A DNA stretch of 64,000 bases from Luminiphilus sp051201685. GTDB taxonomy: Bacteria; Pseudomonadota; Gammaproteobacteria; Pseudomonadales; Halieaceae. The stretch's first letter is position 1. Every line of letters starts with the position of its first letter. Made by a program: the position numbers and the translations under genes. Where the stretch lies: assembly GCF_051201685.1 (NCBI RefSeq), contig NZ_CP179213.1:3162001-3226000 (forward strand). The letters are read 5' to 3'. Below are positions 36,980 through 46,683 of this stretch, in pieces. The notes under the pieces are model-generated. The model was not told the origin of the DNA and made no database searches. It saw only the letters and a list, made by a program, of their open reading frames with translations.

Positions 36980-37190
36980 AGGATAAAGGTTCAGACCCGA
37001 GTCCCCCATAGAGTCTTGTTAACGAGTCAAGAGCCGGGCAAGGCGCAGGCAGAAAGTGGTGGCCCATCTCCAAACGGGGTCAGGTTAACAATGACACGCC
37101 ATCAAAGGCCGGGAGATCACCGGGTTCGAATCTGAATACCTAACGTGACGCCGCCATCAAAGCCCCAGTGATACTAGACACCCAGTAGAT

Positions 37191-38864
37191 TTATTCTGGA
37201 GCTTCGGTACTGGTCTGTAGATCTCCACGCAGCACTTTGCCCATTGGGTTCCTAGGCAAGACCGTTAAGTAGCAAACCTGCTCAGGTAACTTGAACTTAG
37301 CCAATCCCTCAGTCATGAGAAATGCACAGAGCTCCTCGAGTGAAGGCGGCTGACTAGCGTCATGAGGCACCACACAAGCGCGGACGCGCTCACCTAGGGC
37401 CTCATCAGCATAAGCGCACACAGCGGCCTCGAGCACCTGGGGATGACGATCAATAAGTGCGTCGAGCTCTGCAGGGGAAATTTTCATACCACCGCGATTA
37501 ATAATGTCCTTACAACGCCCGACGATTCGATAATAGTGCGTGGGCGCAGCGCTGATTTCCACCAAGTCACCGCTGCGAAAAAAACCGTCATCGGTGAAAA
37601 GACCAGCGGCTTCTGCACCAAAGTAGCCATCAAACATAGTCGCACCCGCGAAACACAGCTCTCCCACCGCACCAGGCTCATCGATCTCGGCCCCGGTATC
37701 GGGATCGATAACCTTACTCTGAACGGCATGATGACAGCGACCGGGCCAATCCAACCCCGGAACACCAAATCGGGGGAAGTATTCAGCGCGCATTTCACAA
37801 CTGGGCACCGTTTCAGGGGTCGCAAAGAAGGCTAACCCCTCATTGGAACCATAGAAATTTATGACCGGCTTTTGATAATCATTTTCAAAGGTGGCAATCA
37901 TGTCTGATGACAGCGGTGCCGACCCCGAGCCCACTGCGCGCAAAGCACTAAAATCAAATTTGTGCCAAAGCTCGGGTTGTGCAGCAAGCTGGTTTAATAA
38001 GATTGGTGGCGCAATGGTGAAGGTAATTTTCTCATCCTGCATTTGACTGAGGTATATCGCCGGATCAAGGGGGTGGTGGAGAATAAGGGCGCAGCCCAAA
38101 TCCGCTGCGGCAAACAAGAACCCACCAATGGCCGCCATATTGACTAGTGGGAAGGGGTTTAACAGCCGATCACCTCTTTGGTAGCCCCCAGCCTCAGCCG
38201 TTGCGCGCGCGGTGGCCAGCCACATATTGGCTGAACGAGGTACGCCTTTAGGCGTGCCAGTGGTACCCGACGTCCAGCAAACCGTTAGCACTCGATTAGC
38301 CGTGTCATTCAGGCTCCGGGTGTAAGTTGCCAGTATCCGAGCTGCCTCTTCAGTGACCGACTCAGCTAAGCAATCAAGGTCCTTACCAATAGCCAACACC
38401 GGCAAGTTAGGCAGCACCTTTTTTGCGGTCTGAATGAGCGGCTGGCCTTTAAACGCCGAGCAACCAATAAACGTTGTGGTTTGTAGAGTGCGGCTGAGCT
38501 GTGTGATCTCATGGGCGCCGTACTCGACCGGTAACGGTGAAATAATCGCCCCCAGCTTGCTCACTGCATTAAAACAGACCACGAGCTCAACGATATTGGG
38601 CAGCTGGACCATGATACGGCTTCCGGGGCCAACACCAACCTCCAGCAACTGGAGGGCCAATGCCGAACTCGCGATATCAAGATCAGAGAAGCTCAAGCGT
38701 ACTGGGGGCGTGCCCACCAGCCCCATTTTGTCCGGCTGATCAGCCACCGCCAGGGCATCGGGTTCTTGAGCCACTCGCTGGGCTAATAAGCCATGCAAGG
38801 TATCTTGGCCCCAAAATCCACGATCCGTAAGCGCCCTAATACGTGTATCAGTGCTCGTTTGCAT
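37191..38864 (-). CDS. AMP-binding acyl-CoA synthetase
   Basis: Adenylate-forming CoA ligase, 557 aa. Motifs: the P-loop-like TVCWTSGTTGTPKGVPRS (A3), NFYGSNEG (A5), FFRSGDLVEI (A7), IVGRCKDIINRGGMKISPAELD (A8, hinge) and the catalytic lysine in LPRNPMGKVLRGDL near the C-terminus. It activates a carboxylic acid with ATP and CoA; the substrate might be a medium-chain or cyclic acid, not readable here. It diverges from a Rieske oxygenase gene across 248 bases, and both lie near other steroid/terpenoid-type oxidation genes, so a shared catabolic role is plausible. Confidence 0.9.
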   Translation of the reverse strand: MQTSTDTRIRALTDRGFWGQDTLHGLLAQRVAQEPDALAVADQPDKMGLVGTPPVRLSFSDLDIASSALALQLLEVGVGPGSRIMVQLPNIVELVVCFNAVSKLGAIISPLPVEYGAHEITQLSRTLQTTTFIGCSAFKGQPLIQTAKKVLPNLPVLAIGKDLDCLAESVTEEAARILATYTRSLNDTANRVLTVCWTSGTTGTPKGVPRSANMWLATARATAEAGGYQRGDRLLNPFPLVNMAAIGGFLFAAADLGCALILHHPLDPAIYLSQMQDEKITFTIAPPILLNQLAAQPELWHKFDFSALRAVGSGSAPLSSDMIATFENDYQKPVINFYGSNEGLAFFATPETVPSCEMRAEYFPRFGVPGLDWPGRCHHAVQSKVIDPDTGAEIDEPGAVGELCFAGATMFDGYFGAEAAGLFTDDGFFRSGDLVEISAAPTHYYRIVGRCKDIINRGGMKISPAELDALIDRHPQVLEAAVCAYADEALGERVRACVVPHDASQPPSLEELCAFLMTEGLAKFKLPEQVCYLTVLPRNPMGKVLRGDLQTSTEAPE

Positions 38865-39112
38865 ACGCCGCCCCCAAAGCTGATTCAGCTCAACGCGTTG
38901 CTTAACTATCTTTATTATCGATTCCTAGACTACAGGGTGTGTCTATTTTTTACACGAGAAACTGTACACAGCCCCACTCAGCTCGAGAAAAATGACGCAG
39001 TACAATCAATCCGTCGGCGGATGTTACTGAAACATGGGGGTAATCTGTTTAAACTGCCTTCCCGACTTGGGAAACACCGGCTGTCGAGTGCAGCGGGTTT
39101 GCGGTAACAAAA
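38865..39112. promoter_or_regulatory. Divergent promoter region, acyl-CoA synthetase / Rieske oxygenase
   Basis: The two genes read away from each other here. An AT-rich core contains GTGT and ACAC arms around a T-rich run (about 38939-38957) and a nearby TGTACA, which could be a regulator site. No defined operator can be proved by eye. Confidence 0.35.
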
Positions 39113-40264
39113 TTGGATGACGATGTGAATCAACAGGCCGAAGCAAACGCACTACCCCTGCTCAACGAACAACAAACCATCGAACGTATTTTCCAGCATA
39201 TCGATAACCGGACCACAGATCTGGGCGATACCGTTTGGCAGGAGCCGGTAGCGCACTACCACAGCCAAGAACGTTTTGATGCCGAGCTTTTGTTGCTTCG
39301 CCAATCACCCATCCCTTTTTGTCCCTCTTCCGCACTGCCTGAAAACGGCAGCTACATCGCCCGCTCGGCCTCAGGAACACCATTACTGGTGGCTCGTGGC
39401 AACGACGGCGTGGTGCGCGCATTTATCAATGCCTGTCGCCATCGCGGCATGCAAGTCGCTAGTGGCCAGGGTTGTCAAAAGAACTTTTCCTGCCCTTATC
39501 ACGCCTGGACCTATGGGCTCGATGGTGCCCTCAAAGGCATACCCGGGCAGGCCGCTTTCCCAGGCTTGGACAAGCAGGAACACGGCTTGGTAGAGGTCAG
39601 TGCTCAAGAGTTCGGTGGGCTTGTCTACGTACAGCAGGAGGGCCAAATATCCGATGAGGCTTTTAGCGACAAACCCCAGTTTTTTACGCCAGAGCAAGTT
39701 TGCTTTGATCAAAGCGAAGTCACTGATAACGCCAACTGGAAATTAATTACTGAGACGCTGCTCGAGGGATACCACATTAAGTCGCTGCACCAGGAGACCT
39801 TTTACCCTTTTGGTCTCGATAACATTAATGTCGTTGAGGTTTTCGGGGCTAACGCACGGGTTATTTTTCCGTTCAAACGCATCGAAAAGCTGCGGGATCT
39901 CGCACCTGAGGATCAAAAGCTGGATGGCATGGTGACCTCGGTTTACCACCTATTTCCTAACGCCAGTGTCTCGCTGCTCTCAAAACACGCTAGCCTCACG
40001 ATTATGGAGCCGCTTAGCCCCACTAGGACCCGTTTGGTGAGCTATTATGTGATGAATACCTCCACCGATGATCGTCCAATTACTCTCGAAGCGGCCCAAC
40101 GCGATGTCGAGTTCGTCAATAACGCTGGGCAAGTAGAGGATCGTGCCGCTGCCTGCGCTATTCAAGAAACTGTCAGCACACCTGCGAATCCCCACCTGAC
40201 CTTTGGCTATTTTGAAAAAGCCATCGTCAATTTCCACCAACAGCTCGCGCAAAAATTATCCTGA
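39113..40264 (+). CDS. Rieske oxygenase alpha-subunit-like protein
   Basis: Aromatic ring-hydroxylating-type oxygenase, 383 aa. The [2Fe-2S] Rieske site is seen as Cys-x-His in NACRHRGMQ and Cys-x-x-His in FSCPYHAWTYGLDG. The mononuclear iron site is in NWKLITETLLEGYHIKSLHQETFYP, with the two His ligands. The catalytic domain runs to the C-terminus. Substrates of relatives include aromatic acids, quaternary amines and terpenoids. The start is TTG at 39113 with only a weak ribosome site; a GTG at 39125 is an alternative. Reductase partners are not adjacent. Confidence 0.88.
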   Translation: MDDDVNQQAEANALPLLNEQQTIERIFQHIDNRTTDLGDTVWQEPVAHYHSQERFDAELLLLRQSPIPFCPSSALPENGSYIARSASGTPLLVARGNDGVVRAFINACRHRGMQVASGQGCQKNFSCPYHAWTYGLDGALKGIPGQAAFPGLDKQEHGLVEVSAQEFGGLVYVQQEGQISDEAFSDKPQFFTPEQVCFDQSEVTDNANWKLITETLLEGYHIKSLHQETFYPFGLDNINVVEVFGANARVIFPFKRIEKLRDLAPEDQKLDGMVTSVYHLFPNASVSLLSKHASLTIMEPLSPTRTRLVSYYVMNTSTDDRPITLEAAQRDVEFVNNAGQVEDRAAACAIQETVSTPANPHLTFGYFEKAIVNFHQQLAQKLS

Positions 40265-40441
40265 ACTGAGATCTTAGCCATACCCCAACGCCTCTATGGG
40301 ACGTGGCTTGTCGCCTTGTTTGCGGGTCTCACCTGTGGTCGTCTGCCGCGCTATTTTCGTTCTAAATTGACCTCAGAAATTACTCGCCAAAACATTATGA
40401 CTTGTCGCTATGATGCAGGCTTAACAGCCCGAGATCCGCTC

Positions 40442-43057
40442 ATGAAACAGATCCTTAAACTCCTCAGCCTTCTAGCCATCACCGGCACCGCATCAGTGAG
40501 CTGGTCTAGCGCGTTGTCCTTGGAAGACATCTTCGCAACCACACCCGAGCTCAGGAGTGATCTGCCCTCGCCCTCGACAGCGACTGGCGTCGCGGTAGGA
40601 GAACGCCACTGGTATCACCATGAAATTGTAGGCTACCTCGATGCCCTTGCGGCAGCGTCCCCTCGCATGGTGGCACTTGGACCTCATGCCAACAGCTATG
40701 GCGGCCGCTCCTTAGTGAGCTACGCCATATCTTCTGAATCTAATATTGCCAAGCTAGAGGCTATCAAAGCTGCCCGTGCCAACATCATTGATCCTGCTAG
40801 TGGTATCGACGCCACAGAGCAGCCTGCTGTGATGCATATGATGTACAGCATTCACGGTAATGAACCCAGCGGAAGCAACGCGGCTCCCCTCGTCGCCTAC
40901 TACCTCAATGCCTCCCTTGACCCTGCTATTGCTACTCAGCTTGAAGACGTCGTCATTATTTTTAACCCCATGCTCAATCCCGATGGTCTCGATCGCTTTG
41001 CTCATTGGACCAACAGCCACCGGGGGCAAGTTCCCAGCCCAGACGCCAATGATCGTGAACACCGAGAGACTGTTCCCAATGGGCGAACCAACTACTACTG
41101 GTTTGACCTCAATCGCGACTGGCTGCCTCATCAGCACCCGGAAAGTCGTGGCAGGCTTGCACTTTTTCACACCTGGAAGCCCAACGTGCAACTCGACTTT
41201 CATGAGCAGGGCAGCAACAGTAATTTCTTTTTCATGCCGGGAAAGCCTGAACGCACCAATCCTCTCACCCCGGCTATCAACCAAACGTTAACCGCCAAAA
41301 TCGGTGAGTACCATGCCCGAGCGTTTGATCAAGAAGGTGTTCTTTATTTTAGCGAAGAGGGTTATGACGATTTTTTTATGGGCAAGGGCTCGACCTACCC
41401 AGACTTATTTGGCTGCGTCGGTATTTTATTTGAGCAGCCGTCCTCAAGAGGAAGTCGGCAAGATGTCACCAGTGGCCGCCTAACCTTTCCAGACACTATT
41501 ACCAATCAATTTAGGGCATCGCTTTCGTCCCTTGAAGCTACCGCTGAACTCAAAGATGAATTACTGGGGTATCAGCAAACGTTTTATCAGGACAACGCCA
41601 GCCGGGATGACTCGGGCTACTACTTGGCCGCCGCCACGGGAGATCCGACGCGGCTGCGGGAGTTTGTGCGCATTCTTGAAGGCCACGGCATTGTGACTGA
41701 AGTCCTGAGCCAAAATACTGAGGTCGAGGGCCAGACCTATCAAGCCGGCTCGGCGATTGCCATTCCCCTCGATCAGCCCCAATCGACCTACTTGCAGACA
41801 CTTTGGAATCGACAGCTAGAGTTCGAGGAGAACGTTTTCTACGACGTCTCCACATGGACGCTGCCTTGGGCTTTTAATTTGCAGCACACCCGTGAGCCCG
41901 TGCGTCGAGTCAACACAAAAGCGATCTCCCCAGAATTTTTAAGCCAAAGTGCGGTTCTGGCAGCTTCCAATATTGGCTACCTCATAGACTGGCGGGACAG
42001 TGCTTCACCTTCGTTGCTTTACGGACTGCTGAAAGCAGGCGCCACTGTTCGAGTGGCGCAACGACCATTCACTGCTGCGGTTATCGAGCAGGGACTTATT
42101 GATTTCGGCTATGGTTCGCTGCTGGTGACTCCCCAGCTCAACGAGGCGATTCCGACTCAGGCAAACGCCCTGTTGCAGAGTGCTGCAGCGAAGGGCTTAC
42201 CGGTTTATCCGGTAGCCAGCAGCCACACCAGTAAAGGCATCGACTTGGGCAGCCGAGATTTTCGTGTCCTAAAACTGCCTAAAGTACTCATCGCAAGCGG
42301 CGCGGGGACGAGTGCTTACGACGTCGGGGAAATCTGGCACCTTCTTGACCGTCGCGTGAAAATGCCCCTGACGATGGTCGACACGCATCAATTGCCGCGC
42401 GTTGATCTCGCTGCCTATACCCACGTCATTCTGACTAATCCGCTGAGGCAGTCACCCGACCAACTTGTCGATAACCTAAAACGTTTCGTGGACGATGGTG
42501 GCGTGCTGTGGGCACAGGGTGCCGCCACCATTGACTGGCTAAACGACGAAGATCTGACAGCTATTAACTGGCGCGCCACTAAGGCTTCGAGTGCTAGCAA
42601 GGAAGCCAATGCGGCCATTGCACAGAGGGATACTGAAGCCTTTGAAGCGCTACTCCCACAGCGCCGACCCTACGTCGAAGCTCGAGACGAGGCCGCGTTT
42701 AAGCTCGTTAGAGGCGTCATTCTTGAGGGAAAAGTCGATATCACACACCCGCTGGGCTATGGCTATACCGACGAGATGTTGCCAATGTTTCGCCGCAGTG
42801 CAAGCTTTATGGCGCGCTCCGACAACCCCTACTCAACGCCCATTTTATACAGCGAAGCCCCCTTGCTTTCGGGCTATATGTCTGACGAAAACCAAACCCT
42901 CGCTGCGAGCTCAGCAAGCCTGATTGTAGATGCTCAGGGCAAAGGCGCTGTGGTATTGGCTCTCGACGCCGTGACCTTCAGGGCTTTTTGGTGGGGCACG
43001 CAGAAGCTGTTGCTCAACGCGTTGTTCTTTGGCGATTTATTGGAGGAACCGCGTTAG
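40442..43057 (+). CDS. Secreted M14-family zinc carboxypeptidase
   Basis: About 871 aa with a signal peptide (MKQILKLLSLLAITGTASVSWSSA). The M14 domain shows zinc ligands His138-x-x-Glu141 in MYSIHGNEPSGSN and His254 in QLDFHEQGSNSNFFF, with the substrate-binding Arg in FDLNRDWLP. The catalytic Glu is probably in GILFEQPSSRG. Beyond about residue 380 there is a long C-terminal part with a class I glutamine-amidotransferase-like fold (THVILTNPLRQSPDQL, FVDDGGVLWAQG). It probably trims peptides in the periplasm or outside. The ATG at 40442 is chosen because the signal peptide begins there. Confidence 0.88.
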   Translation: MKQILKLLSLLAITGTASVSWSSALSLEDIFATTPELRSDLPSPSTATGVAVGERHWYHHEIVGYLDALAAASPRMVALGPHANSYGGRSLVSYAISSESNIAKLEAIKAARANIIDPASGIDATEQPAVMHMMYSIHGNEPSGSNAAPLVAYYLNASLDPAIATQLEDVVIIFNPMLNPDGLDRFAHWTNSHRGQVPSPDANDREHRETVPNGRTNYYWFDLNRDWLPHQHPESRGRLALFHTWKPNVQLDFHEQGSNSNFFFMPGKPERTNPLTPAINQTLTAKIGEYHARAFDQEGVLYFSEEGYDDFFMGKGSTYPDLFGCVGILFEQPSSRGSRQDVTSGRLTFPDTITNQFRASLSSLEATAELKDELLGYQQTFYQDNASRDDSGYYLAAATGDPTRLREFVRILEGHGIVTEVLSQNTEVEGQTYQAGSAIAIPLDQPQSTYLQTLWNRQLEFEENVFYDVSTWTLPWAFNLQHTREPVRRVNTKAISPEFLSQSAVLAASNIGYLIDWRDSASPSLLYGLLKAGATVRVAQRPFTAAVIEQGLIDFGYGSLLVTPQLNEAIPTQANALLQSAAAKGLPVYPVASSHTSKGIDLGSRDFRVLKLPKVLIASGAGTSAYDVGEIWHLLDRRVKMPLTMVDTHQLPRVDLAAYTHVILTNPLRQSPDQLVDNLKRFVDDGGVLWAQGAATIDWLNDEDLTAINWRATKASSASKEANAAIAQRDTEAFEALLPQRRPYVEARDEAAFKLVRGVILEGKVDITHPLGYGYTDEMLPMFRRSASFMARSDNPYSTPILYSEAPLLSGYMSDENQTLAASSASLIVDAQGKGAVVLALDAVTFRAFWWGTQKLLLNALFFGDLLEEPR

Positions 43058-43075
43058 GTGCTAGGTGCTAGGTGC
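43055..43075. repeat. Tandem heptamer TAGGTGC x3 at convergent stops
   Basis: Three perfect copies of TAGGTGC run from 43055 to 43075. The stop of the M14 peptidase gene (TAG 43055-43057) and that of the convergent GST gene (43070-43068) both lie inside the repeat. Confidence 0.9.
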
Positions 43076-44102
43076 TAGGTGCTAAAAATGTCAGGCAGCC
43101 AGTATCGCGTAGGAATTCTGTCAACACAGTATGCTCGCTCAGCGCAGCAAACCGACTGCGCAGTTCTGCGTAGCCCTGAGCCGGGTATTTAAAGGTTTTC
43201 TGATAATAGCGCTGACCGGCCATGGTGAGTCCCGTTTGTTTTTCCCCCATCCCCCAGGCACGGGCGTTGGCCGCCGCCCAAGCCAAGAAGCGCGGTCCCA
43301 CTTCCTCAGAAAAAATGGGGCGCAGCGTTGGCATCAGATTATCCAGCGTTTCAAAATCACCCAGAAGCTCCGGCGACTCCATGCGCTTGATCCAGGCCAC
43401 GATCGAGGGTCCTTTGTCTTCTAATATTTTGTGACAACTTGGATCGGTGTACGCCTGATGCAGCTGCCCCCAAAGACCGAAGTCTGCCAGCGCGGGCCGT
43501 TCACCAAATACATAGGAGCGTCCCTGTAAGTGACGTTCAAGCAGCTCAACGAGCCGATCAAATGAGGACACCAAAATGGGACGATTGTTGTCAGTAGACC
43601 CGGCGAAGGCCATGCGAGGCACCATGCGCCTCACCAATAGGGGCGCTACCAAGGGCTTCATGAGTTTACCGAACCAGGGCACTGTGAGCCCGCCAAGGCT
43701 GCCTTCGGCTAAGGTGCGCGACCGCTGCTTCTGATCCTCAGGATAACTCCAGCGATAGTGGAACATGAGCTTATTGCCCCATTCGTCACCGTACTCCTCT
43801 AAGAGATCGGACAAAAAGTGCAGCGCCGGATCGCTAGGATGAATTTCGGGTTCCGGATGACGTTCTTCAAGAAGTTCTAAGATAGGGGTCGAGTCTTGCA
43901 TCGCTGTGCCGTCGGGCAAAAATAACAGCGGTATTAGCGGCACTCTGGCATGTTGTTTAAACAGTTTATTGTGGGTGAAGCGGTCCAGCCATTGATAGGG
44001 CACCTGCTTGTATCGTAGCGCCGATAGAACCTTCATGGTGTACCCCGATTCAGGACGGCCCACGAGATTGTACTGGTCCGGTGCGGGGTATGTTTCACTC
44101 AT
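43068..44102 (-). CDS. Glutathione S-transferase family protein
   Basis: 344-aa protein with an N-terminal thioredoxin-fold GST domain (YNLVGRPESGYTMKVLSALRYKQVPYQWL; RVPLIPLLFLPDGTAMQDSTPILELLEE, holding the cis-Pro and the Asp-Ser that bind glutathione). A helical C-terminal domain follows (YVFGERPALADFGLWGQLHQAY). It is longer than standard GSTs, with about 100 extra C-terminal residues. The exact reaction is unknown. The ATG at 44102 has GGAGAG upstream. Its stop lies inside a heptamer repeat shared with the convergent peptidase gene. Confidence 0.85.
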   Translation of the reverse strand: MSETYPAPDQYNLVGRPESGYTMKVLSALRYKQVPYQWLDRFTHNKLFKQHARVPLIPLLFLPDGTAMQDSTPILELLEERHPEPEIHPSDPALHFLSDLLEEYGDEWGNKLMFHYRWSYPEDQKQRSRTLAEGSLGGLTVPWFGKLMKPLVAPLLVRRMVPRMAFAGSTDNNRPILVSSFDRLVELLERHLQGRSYVFGERPALADFGLWGQLHQAYTDPSCHKILEDKGPSIVAWIKRMESPELLGDFETLDNLMPTLRPIFSEEVGPRFLAWAAANARAWGMGEKQTGLTMAGQRYYQKTFKYPAQGYAELRSRFAALSEHTVLTEFLRDTGCLTFLAPST

Positions 44103-44256
44103 GGTGGCTCTCCCTGTGTCCGGGGCGCCCATCAAATTAAGGGCGCTTCAGGCCTCAATTACCACAGTACGATATCTAACAACCGCAGCATACACCCATT
44201 GCCGCGCCTCGAAAGGACCCGAAAAGACCTCTCTTCAGGCGAGACCAAAATAATCC

Positions 44257-46554
44257 CTAGGCCGATACCTTCCTGTGACGATCTAAGAATTTATCGAGCT
44301 TGACCAGCAGAGGCGGCAGAAACAGCAGGTCTAAAAGTAATGCCACGACAATAATTGGCGTTAGCATCAGGGCAACGTTTTGATAGTAATAGGTGTTGGA
44401 GAACACCAAAATAAAGGTACCCATGGCTAACGCTGCGGTGGTGATGGTTATCGCGGAGCCGGCTTTGTCGAGGGAATAACGTACCGCTTCGTCAGGCTTT
44501 TCACCGGCTTTGCGGGCCGCCATGTACTTGCTGAGTACATGCACCGAGTCATCAACCACCAAACCAATGCTGATTGAAAATAGCATTAAAATATAAGGGC
44601 TAAGCTGACCCACAAAAAGCCCCCAAACACCGAAGACAACGGCGGGTGGCAGTAGGTTGGGCGCAATACTAATGAGCCCGTAGCGCACGCTGCGCAATCC
44701 CACCAGCATGGTTAGCGTAATCAACAAAAAGCTGACCGTGAAACCCTCAAGCAGCTGCCTTGAAATGGTGTCGTTGAGGCGCGCATACAAAATGGTATTG
44801 CTGCCATGTAAGACCCGATAGTCTGAATTTATGTTGTTGGCATGCCAGGCTTCGATCCGTTTATTGAGCTTTAGCAGCTGAGCATTGGATAAATTAGACG
44901 TGCCTACGACCACCCTCACAGTGGTGTACTCTGGATCGAATATGGGCTCTAAGTGTGGCTCTATCTCCTGCACCAACTGATAACCCACCAAGTAGTCGAT
45001 AACTTGCAGGTTATCGTCGGGTAATATGTGCCAAGCCGGATCGTTGTCGTTCTCGGCCTCGTTCAGAGTTTTCAGCATACCGACATAGCTGTTCACCACA
45101 CTCACATCGGGCTGCTCTTCTAGCCAATCTGCAAAACGCTCGACCTCCGACATGAATTCAGGGTCGGCAATGCCGTAGTACTGGCCACTATCGATGGCAT
45201 AAACCAGCGACTGGTCATTGCCAATTTTCTCGGCCAGCGCGGTGATCACCCGGTGAAAATCTGAATCTTTATCGATAAATTCAAAACGATCAAAATCGAC
45301 CTTATTGAGCGGCAGCAGCGCGAGGCAAAGGACGATAACGACCGACAACCCCCAAAATAGTGCGTTACCTTTTTGTGTGACGAGGTCTGACACCCGGCGG
45401 ATCATACCGCGCACACCCAGCGGGCGAGGAATTCGACGAGTGGGTACCCACATGATCAGCGCAGGCAGTAATGTCAGGGTGACCAAATAGGCCCAAAAAA
45501 CCCCCATGGCAACGGCGTTGCCGAAACCATAAATTCCCGCCGAGGAACAATAATTGAGACTGAGAAAGCCCATGGCCGTTGTCACGGTTGCTAGGGTAAC
45601 CGGCTGTAAGTTGAGCCGCAGACTCTGCTCGAGAGCCTCGAGCTTGGTCAGCCCCTCATGCAAGCCCTGTAAGTAGATTGAAATAATATGAATGCCATGG
45701 GCCATGGCAATTGTCAGAACAACTAGGGGCCCCATATTGGAAATTTGGTTAAACGCAAAGCCCGACCAACCCACCGTACCGATGGTCAGAAAAATACCCA
45801 GAAAGGAAACCACCAAGGTACACAGGGCATAAACGAGGGAGTTAAGGCAAAGCCACAGCAATAAGGTCGTTGCTAAAGCCACCAAGGGTGCCAAATTGTT
45901 TCTGTCTTTGATTTGGGCGTTGTAACTGTCGAGCTCAAATAGGTCATTGCCCAAGACATAGATCTCAACGTTAGGATAATCTCCACGCAGCCGATCCCGA
46001 AGCGCCACTACTGAGCGCGCAATTTCAAGACGCTCGGTTAGGCCTTCACCACTGGGGCGGTACTTAAAAATGGCCAGTGCCATGTCGCCATCCTTAGCGA
46101 GTTGGGTCTTAACCAAGTCCTCGTCCGCAAGGGCAATGTCTCGCACCTGTGCCAAGTCGGCATCGCTCAAACTGTCTAGGGGCGGCAGTAAGTACTGACG
46201 ACCATAAAGGGTCTCATCGACCGCATTGAGTCGGTAGTTCACCAACGAACCCACCGCGACGGCCGACTGCACCTCGCCAAAGCGGTCATGCAAGGCTTCC
46301 ATGGCGGTCAGAGCCTCGCGGTTGAATATGTCTCCGTCTGGAGCAATAAAGGTAAACAAAGCCGATCGGCTTCTTGGGAAATCAGCCTCAACCGCTTCAA
46401 CTTGAGCTGCGTAGGGGTCATCCTCGGGTAAGATGGCGTCCGAACGAGGATCGATACTGGTTTTCGTCACGCCCCAGCCAACGATAACGCTGACAACGAT
46501 TGTTAGAACCGCCAGCAGCGTTCTCCGCTCCACTAGCGTGCGTGCTAAATCCAT
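44257..46554 (-). CDS. MMPL/RND-superfamily exporter
   Basis: 765-aa membrane transporter with two repeats of one N-terminal segment plus five clustered membrane segments. It shows SSD-like blocks GPLVVLTIAMAHGIHIISIYLQGL and FSISIGLVVDDSVHVLSKYM, the second with the Asp pair of proton-coupled RND members. Large periplasmic loops follow TM1 and TM7. Relatives export lipids, hopanoids or carotenoid-like compounds; the cargo here is unknown. The ATG at 46554 diverges from the redoxin fusion gene, sharing about 130 bases of promoter region. Confidence 0.88.
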   Translation of the reverse strand: MDLARTLVERRTLLAVLTIVVSVIVGWGVTKTSIDPRSDAILPEDDPYAAQVEAVEADFPRSRSALFTFIAPDGDIFNREALTAMEALHDRFGEVQSAVAVGSLVNYRLNAVDETLYGRQYLLPPLDSLSDADLAQVRDIALADEDLVKTQLAKDGDMALAIFKYRPSGEGLTERLEIARSVVALRDRLRGDYPNVEIYVLGNDLFELDSYNAQIKDRNNLAPLVALATTLLLWLCLNSLVYALCTLVVSFLGIFLTIGTVGWSGFAFNQISNMGPLVVLTIAMAHGIHIISIYLQGLHEGLTKLEALEQSLRLNLQPVTLATVTTAMGFLSLNYCSSAGIYGFGNAVAMGVFWAYLVTLTLLPALIMWVPTRRIPRPLGVRGMIRRVSDLVTQKGNALFWGLSVVIVLCLALLPLNKVDFDRFEFIDKDSDFHRVITALAEKIGNDQSLVYAIDSGQYYGIADPEFMSEVERFADWLEEQPDVSVVNSYVGMLKTLNEAENDNDPAWHILPDDNLQVIDYLVGYQLVQEIEPHLEPIFDPEYTTVRVVVGTSNLSNAQLLKLNKRIEAWHANNINSDYRVLHGSNTILYARLNDTISRQLLEGFTVSFLLITLTMLVGLRSVRYGLISIAPNLLPPAVVFGVWGLFVGQLSPYILMLFSISIGLVVDDSVHVLSKYMAARKAGEKPDEAVRYSLDKAGSAITITTAALAMGTFILVFSNTYYYQNVALMLTPIIVVALLLDLLFLPPLLVKLDKFLDRHRKVSA

Positions 46555-46683
46555 ACCTTATGTACTACTCCGTTGATGACGGCGGTTTTATAGCATAAAG
46601 CACATGGAAACTGCGCCTGATGTCGGTAAAATATCGAGTGCTGCGCTGGTATCAAAGTGCAGGGACATCTGCAGGAGGCAGGC

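Larger units (their letters stand above)
36777..37190. other. Intergenic region upstream of the PepSY/b561 operon
   Basis: No gene recognised. It contains an AT-rich part with an 18-bp palindrome (36941-36958), a small hairpin at 36966-36979, and two copies of CGCCATCAAAG (37097-37107 and 37152-37162). A GGTTCGAATC-like string at about 37123-37132 resembles a tRNA B box but does not fold as a T arm. Confidence 0.5.

Noticed and set aside
37110..37145. A tRNA gene suggested by a GGTTCGAATC string
   Set aside because: The flanking bases do not pair as a T stem, and no anticodon or acceptor arm can be built around it.
43055..43075. Repeats as a CRISPR or phage attachment site
   Set aside because: Only three 7-bp copies without spacers, between two ordinary convergent genes, and no integrase nearby.
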